Shown: positions 48,746-56,967 of the stretch, piece by piece
How positions within the stretch are numbered: position 1 is the stretch's first letter
How the letters are laid out: the number at the start of each line of letters is the position of its first letter
Source: Candidatus Hydrogenedentota bacterium
GTDB taxonomy: Bacteria; Hydrogenedentota; Hydrogenedentia; Hydrogenedentales; SLHB01
Assembly: GCA_013359265.1 (NCBI GenBank)
Contig: JABWCD010000016.1
Location: forward strand, 122,962 to 186,961
DNA length: 64,000 bases
Reading direction: 5' to 3'
Notes under the pieces: model-generated
Seen by the model: only the letters and a program-made list of their open reading frames with translations
Told to the model about the DNA's origin: nothing
Database searches by the model: none
Position numbers and translations under genes: made by a program

Positions 48746-50203
48746 ATGGGACCAATGGAGTTTCTACGGACAAGGCATTCCGAATCCAGAGCGCCACTCA
48801 CGCAGTTGGCGGCAATCGCGCTACTGGCCATTTTTCCGTGTTTCGCCGCGAATGACGTATCGATCGCGGCAGACGGCATGTTGATAGTGAACGGCGATCG
48901 CACGTTCGTGCTGGGCCTTTACGAAAACCCGAAAGACGACGCGATCCTCGACGAAGCCACCAAGGCCGGCATCAATCTCATTCAATCGACGCCGGACACC
49001 GAACAGCTCGATCGGCTTCACAATCGCGGCGTATACGCCTGGATCAATGTCGGTTCGTCGATCGACTTGAGCGCTGACACCGATACGCGAAAGGCATCGT
49101 TGAAAAAGCTTGCGGACGATTTCGCCGCGCATCCGTCGTTGCTTGTATGGGAAGTGCCGGATGAAGCGCTGTGGAACGTATGGTACGGCGCCGAACTCTG
49201 GCGAAACCGCGACGAGCCTAAGCAGCAAGAGGAACTCATTGCCGCGCTCGAGGACAAAGCAAAAGCGGAGAAGCTGCGCGCGATGCGCGTGGACGTACGC
49301 AAGCATCGCGCCATGGCAGAGTACAAACAGGCCGAGGATATCGCCGATGCCATCTGGCGCGAACTCGGCAAGGAACCGCCCAATCCCGAACTCAACACAT
49401 CCAACGCGCCGGAACGCGCGGCAACAATGGCCGCGGGCATGCTCGATGGGTACACCCATCTGAAATCCATCTGCCCTACGCACCCGGTCTGGATGAACCA
49501 CGCGCCGCGCAACTCTGTCGCGCAACGCGCCGCGTTCAACAAAGCGGCCGACGCCGTCGGGTGCGACATCTATCCCGTCCCGCCGCACATCGGCGGCCAC
49601 TCCGATCTCGCCGACCGCGGTCTCACGAGCGTTGGCGCGTTCACGCGCCTGATGCAGGACGCCGCGCCCGGAAAGCCGGTCTGGATGGTCTTGCAGGCGT
49701 TTAGCTGGGCCGAACTCGCGGAAAAGAAAAACGATCCCGATCTCGATCAGCAACGTCATCCGACGTACCACGAAACGCGCTTCATGGCCTACGACGCGAT
49801 TGTCAACGGCGCGCGCGCCATTCTTTACTGGGGTTCCGCGTACACGGACCGCTCGAAACCGTTTTGGGGCGAACTGCTGAAAGTGGTCCGCGAACTCGCC
49901 GATCTTCAACCCGTACTCTCGGCGCCGGACGCTGATGTGGAATTGCAGATATCGCTCGATGAAACGTGGGGCTCGCTCGATCAGGGCATTCGGGTCTTGC
50001 CGAAGGAAACGAACGACGGCACGTGGCTGATCGTTGTCAACGAATGGCACGACCCGTTGCGCTACACGATCGCCGGTCTGAACCCGGCTCGCGGCGCAAC
50101 CTACACCGACACCATCACCGGCGCGTCCGTGGCGGCGGACAACGGCACAATCACGCTAAGCATTCCCTCGTACGGAGTGCAGGTGCTGCGGCCAAGCAAG
50201 TGA
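48746..50203 (+). CDS. Exported GH-like TIM-barrel protein
   Basis: 485 residues from the ATG at 48746, with GGGGGGA about eight bases upstream; an in-frame ATG at 48719 overlaps the GH5-like stop (TAATG) and is an alternative. A signal region (LTQLAAIALLAIFPCFA) precedes a barrel with FVLGLYENPKDDAILDEATKAGINLIQ, HPSLLVWEVPDEALWN (Asp-Glu in a likely catalytic place) and FMAYDAIVNGARAILYWG, which resembles clan GH-A members. A small beta domain ends it (NEWHDPLRYTIAGLNP). Not assignable to a GH family by eye. Confidence 0.7.
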   Translation: MGPMEFLRTRHSESRAPLTQLAAIALLAIFPCFAANDVSIAADGMLIVNGDRTFVLGLYENPKDDAILDEATKAGINLIQSTPDTEQLDRLHNRGVYAWINVGSSIDLSADTDTRKASLKKLADDFAAHPSLLVWEVPDEALWNVWYGAELWRNRDEPKQQEELIAALEDKAKAEKLRAMRVDVRKHRAMAEYKQAEDIADAIWRELGKEPPNPELNTSNAPERAATMAAGMLDGYTHLKSICPTHPVWMNHAPRNSVAQRAAFNKAADAVGCDIYPVPPHIGGHSDLADRGLTSVGAFTRLMQDAAPGKPVWMVLQAFSWAELAEKKNDPDLDQQRHPTYHETRFMAYDAIVNGARAILYWGSAYTDRSKPFWGELLKVVRELADLQPVLSAPDADVELQISLDETWGSLDQGIRVLPKETNDGTWLIVVNEWHDPLRYTIAGLNPARGATYTDTITGASVAADNGTITLSIPSYGVQVLRPSK

Positions 50204-50247
50204 ACAGACCGATTGCCTGCTCGTCAGGGCGGTGTTCGCATTAAGTC

Positions 50248-50273
50248 GTAGCGCCCGGCCTCCGCGCCGGGCG
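50248..50273. repeat. GC hairpin, copy 1 of an identical 26-bp repeat
   Basis: CGCCCGGC and GCCGGGCG make an 8-bp stem with the loop CTCCGC, preceded by GTAG. All 26 bases recur at 50520-50545. It lies 45 bp after a plus-strand stop codon and could help terminate that transcript. Confidence 0.85.
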
Positions 50274-50416
50274 TCTTGCGGAAGAGTCAATTTTGGGCCA
50301 AATCCACGCCCGCCGCGGAGAGCGGGACTATTGCCACGGGCTGCTAAGGCAATTTCAACAATCATGTGGCTGCCGGAATCGATCTACTCTGTGGTTAAAT
50401 GCGTGCTCTAGTCTTC

Positions 50417-50455
50417 TCGTGCTCGTGCTCGTGCTCGTAATCGTAATCCTAATCG
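50417..50455. repeat. Degenerate hexamer tandem array
   Basis: Three TCGTGC units, two TCGTAA, one TCCTAA and a terminal TCG follow one another with no gap. Such microsatellite-like blocks arise by slippage. No protein frame uses them. Confidence 0.85.
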
Positions 50456-50519
50456 CGCATTCGAACTTCTGCACAAGTTCTATGGGCATTCGACTTTTCA
50501 ATCGATTTTGTTGATGTTT

Positions 50520-50545
50520 GTAGCGCCCGGCCTCCGCGCCGGGCG
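50520..50545. repeat. GC hairpin, copy 2 of the 26-bp repeat
   Basis: Identical to 50248-50273 in all 26 bases, so both arose by duplication of one element. The flanks differ. The core CCCGGCCTCC also occurs in the hairpin at 13022. Confidence 0.85.
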
Positions 50546-50593
50546 GTATTTGTCTACGCGTCAGCGCCCTGTTTCTTGAGGCATACCTAAACC

Positions 50594-50690
50594 GGATTTT
50601 TCACGCGAACAGCGAAGACGTGTGTCATCCGTTGCGTTACATGAAGTTCCATAGTTTTCCGTCTATACGGGCTATTCGCGTGAAAAATCC
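50594..50690. repeat. Perfect 16-bp inverted repeat with 65-bp spacer
   Basis: GGATTTTTCACGCGAA (50594-50609) and TTCGCGTGAAAAATCC (50675-50690) are exact reverse complements. The arms share TTTYTCAC with the next inverted repeat at 50722, so the two may derive from one type of element. They could be ends of a miniature element or stems of an RNA. Confidence 0.8.
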
Positions 50691-50711
50691 TCTCGCCATA
50701 CGCTCAAAGGC
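50689..50711. repeat. Second copy of the dispersed 23-bp motif
   Basis: Matches 44286-44308 at 21 of 23 positions (CCTCTCGCCAT.CGCTCAA.GGC). It sits exactly between the two inverted repeats. Confidence 0.5.
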
Positions 50712-50721
50712 CTATTCGTGA

Positions 50722-50784
50722 GCATTTCTCACCGCACGGAGGGATTTTACATCCACCGTGGCGTCGTGGGGCGGTGAGAAATGC
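50722..50784. repeat. Perfect 14-bp inverted repeat with 35-bp spacer
   Basis: GCATTTCTCACCGC (50722-50735) and GCGGTGAGAAATGC (50771-50784) are exact reverse complements. The GGGCTAAAC word that follows also occurs next to the 44286 copy. Confidence 0.8.
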
Positions 50785-50916
50785 GGGCTAAACTTTAAGA
50801 GGCACGAACCGCTGCTGTCGTGAATTTGAAATCCGCGCCATTTGCCGTCCTCGTGCGCGTGCTACTCCGAAAATGCGCCATTCGACCCGCGCGCCAAAGG
50901 CGCAACGCAACCCTAG

Positions 50917-50935
50917 CCAGGGGCATCGCCCCTGG
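50917..50935. repeat. Short GC hairpin
   Basis: CCAGGGGC, a three-base loop ATC, and GCCCCTGG form an 8-bp stem. It may be part of a transcript end between the convergent genes at 50203 and 51098. Confidence 0.55.
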
Positions 50936-51097
50936 AACATGTCCACGCCACCCTCACCCCGCGCTGAAAGCGCACGGCACAAGTTTTGATATTTTCAGGG
51001 GGAACTCCGTTCATGACGACTCGTAATCGTGATCGAGTGTTTACCATCGAGACCGAGAAATACCCGCGACTGCAGCTACATGAATTCCTGCATCGCT

Positions 51098-51994
51098 CTA
51101 ATTTCGCGCCGCTTCCGTCCCAAGCACCACGCGTTCAAGGTGGCCCACGACCATCCCCGCGATATCCAATCCGGTAACCGTCTCGATACCTTCGAGGCCC
51201 GGGGATGAATTGACCTCGAGCACCACCGGCCCACGGTTTGCGCGCAGGATGTCGACCCCCGCGAAATCCAAACCGAGAATGCTCGCGGCGCGGCACGCGA
51301 TTTCGCGTTCCTGATCCGTGATCGCGATCGGTTCCGCCTTGCCTCCGCGATGCAGGTTCGCGCGAAACTCGCCATCGCCCGCCCTGCGCAGCATCGCGGC
51401 AACCACCTCGCCGTTCAGTACGATGCACCGGATATCGACACCGCGCGACTCCTCAACGAACTCTTGCACGAGAAACTGCGCGTCCAGCCCGCGAAAAGCG
51501 GCGATCACGCTCTCGGCCGCGTTAGGCGTCTCCGCCAACACAACGCCGTTGCCCTGCGTACCCTGAACGAGTTTAATCACCAGCGGCGCGCCGCCGACGA
51601 GATCGACCAGGTCCTCCGTATCGTCCGGCGAATGCGCGAACCCCGTCACCGGCATCTCGACGCCGTGCCGCGCGAGCAATTGCAGGCTGTGCAACTTGTC
51701 GCGCGAGACCGTGATGGCCGCGGCGCCGTTCAGGCTGTGCACGCCCATAATCTCGAACTGACGCACCACCGCCGTACCGTAAAACGTGTGCGCCGGGGCG
51801 ATGCGCGGCACAATCGCGTCCACGACATCGAGTTCCCGGCCGCGGTAATGTATCGTCGGCTGGTCCGCGGCAATGTTCATATAGCAGCGCAACGGATCGA
51901 TTACGCGCACCGCGTGACCGCGCCGCTGCGCGGCCACGGCCAGCCGGCGCGTCGAATATAGTTTCGCGTCTCGCGATAGGATGACGATTTTCAT
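51098..51994 (-). CDS. RimK-like ATP-grasp ligase
   Basis: 298 residues, the size of RimK. An N-terminal pre-ATP domain ([22 protein letters not shown]...) is followed by the ATP-grasp fold: [15 protein letters not shown] as the lid/lysine strand, [19 protein letters not shown], and metal-binding [17 protein letters not shown]. RimK-type enzymes add glutamate to ribosomal protein S6 or make poly-alpha-glutamate or coenzyme F420/tetrahydromethanopterin tails; which applies is not visible. It follows the phytase gene by 77 bp in the same direction. Confidence 0.88.
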   Translation of the reverse strand: MKIVILSRDAKLYSTRRLAVAAQRRGHAVRVIDPLRCYMNIAADQPTIHYRGRELDVVDAIVPRIAPAHTFYGTAVVRQFEIMGVHSLNGAAAITVSRDKLHSLQLLARHGVEMPVTGFAHSPDDTEDLVDLVGGAPLVIKLVQGTQGNGVVLAETPNAAESVIAAFRGLDAQFLVQEFVEESRGVDIRCIVLNGEVVAAMLRRAGDGEFRANLHRGGKAEPIAITDQEREIACRAASILGLDFAGVDILRANRGPVVLEVNSSPGLEGIETVTGLDIAGMVVGHLERVVLGTEAARN

Positions 51995-52071
51995 GCGCGC
52001 CCCGCCACGGGTCCTATGGAATTGTGCGACACGCTGACTCTACACAAAACGCCGACGCGAAGTGTAACCGC

Positions 52072-53133
52072 CTACCGTCGGGGACTGCGAGACGGTTCAA
52101 TGGTCAAGGCGGGTTTCATCGCCTTTGCGATGGACTCCCACGCCACCAGCTTGAAGTTCTGGTTCGCCCCGTCATTCGCGTCGTCCTGCGTGACGAACAC
52201 GCCCTGGGCGAAGCGCGGTCCCAGCGCTGTGCTCAATACATCGATCCCGTCCGATCCCGTAACGGCGTCGATTCCATCCGATGCGACAACCTGGAACGAA
52301 CCAAGGTACTTGTTGCCGCCTTCGCGCTCGTACACCGCAAAGGTGCTGTCTCCCTGGCTCGACGCGATGAGGTAGCCCGTCGTGCCGGGCGCGTAATAAA
52401 TCGTAAGGCCTTCGATGTCCGCGGTTAGGTGGCCGTCCGGTTTCACGGAGTCCACCTGTATGCGGTCCGTTCCCGCGTCAGGTTCTGCGCCGTACCGCCA
52501 AATCGCTACGTCTTCTTCGCCGATATAGAATACCCCTGTGTCGTCGTCGGCCACGCAACCCTCCGTCTGACTGCCTACAGAAAACGATCGCGCCAGTTCC
52601 CCGGTGATGCGGCCGTCCGCGGTCGCGTTCAACTTCCACTGCTGCACCGCACCCGCCTTCGAGTTTACGAATACGTAATAGGACCCGGACTTCGCGCTGC
52701 GGTACATGCACAGTCCGTACACCTCCTCCATACCCGTATCAATCGAACCGGCCGAGCGCAACGTGCGCGCCGGCGCATCCACCGTGTAGACCGCGAGGCT
52801 GTCGTCCGAGCGGTTGCTCGCGACCACAACGTCTGCCGGCGCACCGCCCACCGCGAACCCATACCGGATATCCACATTATTCATTTTGCCGTCGGGCGCA
52901 TATTGAATCTGCTTGCCGTCGAGACCATATACAACCAGCCCGCCCTCCTTGTCGGTGCCGATGACCGTGCTCATTTCCGGGTTTGTCGGATGCACCCAGA
53001 AACACGCATCGTCCGCCGCGTCGTCCGCACTCGGAACGGGATCGGTCTCGAGCGTCGCCGGCACGGAGACGGCTTGTGCATGGCCCATAACGACGCCCAG
53101 GAGACAAGCTAGATTCAGACAAATATTGCGCAT
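52072..53133 (-). CDS. Secreted beta-propeller phytase
   Basis: 353 residues from the ATG at 53133, signal peptide ending near GHAQA. The beta-propeller phytase signature is clear: DDAADDACFWVHPTNPEMSTVIGTDKEGGLVVYGLDGKQIQ, NNVDIRYGF, DGRITGELARSF, QTEGCVADDDTGVFYIGEEDVAIWRY, ADIEGLTIYY and GVFVTQDDAND with QNFKLVAWE. The calcium-binding acidic residues of these blocks hold phytate, and the enzyme releases phosphate outside the cell. It is near an exported pyrophosphatase, which suggests phosphate scavenging. Confidence 0.93.
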   Translation of the reverse strand: MRNICLNLACLLGVVMGHAQAVSVPATLETDPVPSADDAADDACFWVHPTNPEMSTVIGTDKEGGLVVYGLDGKQIQYAPDGKMNNVDIRYGFAVGGAPADVVVASNRSDDSLAVYTVDAPARTLRSAGSIDTGMEEVYGLCMYRSAKSGSYYVFVNSKAGAVQQWKLNATADGRITGELARSFSVGSQTEGCVADDDTGVFYIGEEDVAIWRYGAEPDAGTDRIQVDSVKPDGHLTADIEGLTIYYAPGTTGYLIASSQGDSTFAVYEREGGNKYLGSFQVVASDGIDAVTGSDGIDVLSTALGPRFAQGVFVTQDDANDGANQNFKLVAWESIAKAMKPALTIEPSRSPRR

Positions 53134-53207
53134 GGTGTGCTTAGTCCTTTGGTGCTGATTTGCGGCCATCGGGCCAGGTCGAACGCGGGGAGTCCAATTC
53201 TCGCTGA

Positions 53208-53245
53208 AAGCGCACCGCGGCCCGTGCACGGACCGCGGTGCGCTT
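53208..53245. terminator. Strong hairpin between phytase and prepilin genes
   Basis: AAGCGCACCGCGG and CCGCGGTGCGCTT pair over 13 bp; the 12-base loop holds a further palindrome (CCGTGCACGG). It lies 30 bases after the prepilin stop (53275) on the minus strand and should end or stabilise that transcript. No long T-run follows. Confidence 0.55.
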
Positions 53246-53274
53246 GCGCTTTTCTTTCCAAAAGTTTCGAGCGT

Positions 53275-54354
53275 CTACTTGTCCCACGAAGCGTAGTTGT
53301 AGCCGATAGCTGCGCTCAACACGCTGGTGGCGATCTTGTCTTCGTTCGGATACTTCGCGAACTCGACGTGTCCATCCATAAACAGGATGTTGCAGCCGCC
53401 CGGGATGTGATTGAACTGCGTTGCGCCCTCTTCTTTTTCGTAGCCGAGCGGCGGCGGGACCAGCGCGCCCGACCCGATATTGTCCCACATCACGGGAACG
53501 TCGCTTTGCGCGTGCGCCGAACCCGCCGGATTGTTGATATCCGTGATGAGGAAGCGCTCGATGCCTTCGCGGAGACGGTGAATCGTGTCACCCCCTCCGT
53601 TGCCCATGACGGTAATCGTGATTCCCGTGAAGTCCGAAACATGCGCCGCAATTTGCGCCGGGTTCCAATCGCTTACCGTGATGTCATCTTCGAGCGTCTT
53701 GTAGAAGGAATCCAGGTCGCCGCCGAAATCGTCGACCCAGTCGCCAATTCCTCCCTCGAGATTCATCATGCCGTATTCCGGCAGACCCATCGTAATCGTC
53801 ATCATCGTCCCATAGACGTCCACGTTCTCGGTCATCCATGCGCGATACACGTAGCTCGCGTCCTCGAACGCGCCAGGCGCGAGCGTCCCCCATAGCGGGT
53901 GGCTCGCCGGAAGGTTGCCTTCCGTGCCTTCGCACCACGCGCCGCGCGGCGGCGTGCCCGAGCAATCGAGGTAGTCCTGCGCGTTTTCGCTGTCCGACGG
54001 GCAGAACAGAATGTTCGCGTCCGTCAGATACTCGGGATACAACTGCACCCCGGACGGAATGTTCTGTGCATCCAGGTCCCAATCCTGCCACGGCACCGTC
54101 CCGCTCGGATCGTCACGGTACTCCTTGGCCTCGAGGTTCTCCTGAAGCCCGAGCCGTGGCCACTTCTCGCCCTTGGCCTCGTTGGCGAACATCTTGAATA
54201 CAATTCCCATCTGCTTGAGATTGTTCTGGCACGAAGCCCGGCGCGCCGCCTCGCGGGCGCGAGCCAGCGCTGGCAACAAAATCGCCGCCAAAATGGCGAT
54301 GATCGCGATCACCACCAGTAGTTCAATCAACGTAAACCCTCTTCGTTTGCGCAT
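53275..54354 (-). CDS. DUF1559-type prepilin-like protein 1
   Basis: 359 residues from the ATG at 54354 (GGAGAAGGAGGG upstream). The type IV prepilin leader is [30 protein letters not shown], cleaved and methylated at Phe by a prepilin peptidase, followed by [18 protein letters not shown]. The C-terminal region has the H-x-DG processing-associated motif [17 protein letters not shown], with ten residues between His and Asp where the published pattern name counts nine. Such pseudopilins are numerous in Planctomycetes-like bacteria; their role is not settled. Similar to the protein at 55610. Confidence 0.92.
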   Translation of the reverse strand: MRKRRGFTLIELLVVIAIIAILAAILLPALARAREAARRASCQNNLKQMGIVFKMFANEAKGEKWPRLGLQENLEAKEYRDDPSGTVPWQDWDLDAQNIPSGVQLYPEYLTDANILFCPSDSENAQDYLDCSGTPPRGAWCEGTEGNLPASHPLWGTLAPGAFEDASYVYRAWMTENVDVYGTMMTITMGLPEYGMMNLEGGIGDWVDDFGGDLDSFYKTLEDDITVSDWNPAQIAAHVSDFTGITITVMGNGGGDTIHRLREGIERFLITDINNPAGSAHAQSDVPVMWDNIGSGALVPPPLGYEKEEGATQFNHIPGGCNILFMDGHVEFAKYPNEDKIATSVLSAAIGYNYASWDK

Positions 54355-54732
54355 GGAACCCTCCTTCTCCAGTTGTTTTGGTATAAATTCAACGCGGACG
54401 AACACCCACAGCCGTACGGCAGCACTAATGCAGAAAGTCTACGGTAAGTTTATTGGGCAGGAGTCAAGGAATCGCAAGATTTTGGTTAGGCAAAGCGGGC
54501 TGGGGCGGCAAACACGGTGGATAAGTGTCCGCTAAGGCTCGTGTGCTTCGCACCTGAGATCAGATTCTAGGCGACCGAAATCTCCTTGCGATTATCCGCA
54601 ACGGTCAACCCAGCCCGGTAAGAAATCAACTCGGCGGGTCATTGTGGGTCGGGTTGAACGGCACCCAAAATTTACAGTTATCGCCGGAATCTGAGTCAGT
54701 GTCGAGCCGTCGTTAAGAACCTGCGGTTCGGC
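54355..54732. other. Gene-free upstream region of the prepilin
   Basis: 378 bp with no supported frame. The 50 bases next to the prepilin start hold its ribosome binding site and a TATACC that might serve as a -10; I see no convincing -35. The rest shows neither repeats nor hairpins that stand out. Confidence 0.5.
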
Positions 54733-55437
54733 TTACGGTGCGGCGGCTGCCTCCTTCAGTACCGCGCGAAGCGCCGCATCGGCTTCTCCGGCGTCCCCCA
54801 TTCCCCCAAACGGCATTGCGCCGGGCCCCTTGTAGTTCACGAACCACTCCTCAAGAATCTCGCATATGCCGGGAAACTCGGCCTGCAATTGAGAGATCGT
54901 CGTAATGTGTGCAAGCGGCGTATCGTCCATCACTGTCACAATCTTGTCATCCTGCTCGCCTTTGTCCGTCAACTTTAGTAGGCCGATAATGCGGGTCGGT
55001 ACGATGCTTCCCCGCGGCACCGCGGGACCCAGTATGACTGCGTCTATCGGATCGCCATCGGCGGCGCTCGTCCCCGGAATCATCCCGTAATTGCATGGAT
55101 AGGGCAGATATTGCACGATCCGCGGTTTACCCGCCTTGATGTCCCAGTGCAAGTTACCGTCGGCCTTCACTTCCCACTTCGAGCCGGTGCCGGCCGGTAT
55201 TTCAACCACCACATTGACAGTGCCATCCTCATTTCGCGCCGGATACCCGTCGATCAAGTGCTTGGGACCCGCGTACGTCATGAAGTCCAGTGACCCCAGT
55301 CCTTTCGAGAATACTTCGCACGCTTGCTGGATCGGCGGAAGCGGGTGTTCGAACTCGGCGGCAGCCACCATGTGGATAAGCGAGTACGTCCCGCAAATTA
55401 CCGAAATCGCGATCAGCGTTGCAGCGATGAAGCGCAT
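54733..55437 (-). CDS. Exported family I inorganic pyrophosphatase
   Basis: 234 residues from the ATG at 55437; the first ~27 residues form a signal or anchor helix (FIAATLIAISVICGTYSLIHMVAAA), absent from ordinary cytoplasmic enzymes. The catalytic core is intact: VVVEIPAGTGSKWEV, YLPYPCNYGMIPGT, the metal site DGDPIDAVIL and EWFVNYKGPGAM. It hydrolyses pyrophosphate to phosphate, here outside the inner membrane. It lies between two prepilin genes and near a phytase. The upstream in-frame start would remove the signal and is rejected. Confidence 0.9.
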   Translation of the reverse strand: MRFIAATLIAISVICGTYSLIHMVAAAEFEHPLPPIQQACEVFSKGLGSLDFMTYAGPKHLIDGYPARNEDGTVNVVVEIPAGTGSKWEVKADGNLHWDIKAGKPRIVQYLPYPCNYGMIPGTSAADGDPIDAVILGPAVPRGSIVPTRIIGLLKLTDKGEQDDKIVTVMDDTPLAHITTISQLQAEFPGICEILEEWFVNYKGPGAMPFGGMGDAGEADAALRAVLKEAAAAP

Positions 55438-55609
55438 ACACGTTACCCTTTCCGGATTATTCAGGCGTTGTCCGAACTCGCAGTCAATTGCTCGAACCTG
55501 CCCGTGCGTCTCTCTCGCCTGAAAGACCGGAGGCCTGGGCGGCGATTCCGCCGAGGCCTCCGATCGGAACAACACTTAGATTTTCCGTCTGGTGATATGG
55601 GGCGCCGGC

Positions 55610-56677
<1,068 letters not shown>

Positions 56678-56847
56678 AGTCTCCTCCCCTGTTGTTTGGT
56701 ACTGCTTTTTGCCTTGGAAGCGCACGAACGTGAGAACTGCTCGCGCCAACACACCATAACGGCGTATTGCTAGACGACCATTAGATAATCGTTAAAGTCC
56801 TGCAAGCGTAATTGATTTACGCGAATTGCGGTGTAGTGCAAAATATG

Positions 56848-56875
56848 TTGATTCCCGCATAATCTCTTGTATAAT
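56848..56875 (+). promoter_or_regulatory. Near-consensus promoter of the hybrid kinase
   Basis: TTGATT (56848-56853) and a perfect TATAAT (56870-56875) are 16 bp apart. The start point would be near 56882, giving an 86-base leader. A GCGTAA/TTACGC inverted repeat (56806-56822) lies just upstream and could bind a regulator. Confidence 0.7.
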
Positions 56876-56967
56876 TACGTATGTCGCGGGGACATTCACG
56901 GCGAAACGCACCGTGCCCCGCGAGTACGTAGGGCGGACGTACGCGAATTTCGGGGAGCACGCGTCGT

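Larger units (their letters stand above)
50204..51097. other. Repeat-rich intergenic region without a convincing gene
   Basis: Nearly 900 bp without a supported coding frame; the short ORFs have neither start signals nor protein-like composition. It contains two identical 26-bp hairpins, a degenerate TCGTGC array, two perfect long inverted repeats, and several short GC palindromes, each listed separately. The copies of AGCGC...GCGCT-type stems near 50890-50975 (for example GCGCTGAAAGCGC) also form small hairpins. Structured RNA or a decayed repeat element are both possible. Confidence 0.7.

Noticed and set aside
50417..50455. Possible CRISPR or iteron array
   Set aside because: The units are six bases and contiguous, without spacers of constant length.
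50594..50784. Intact insertion sequence
   Set aside because: No transposase frame lies within or beside the inverted repeats.
50820..51026. 68-codon frame in the repeat region
   Set aside because: Its codons run through several small palindromes, and the product (Arg/Ala/Pro-rich) is not protein-like.
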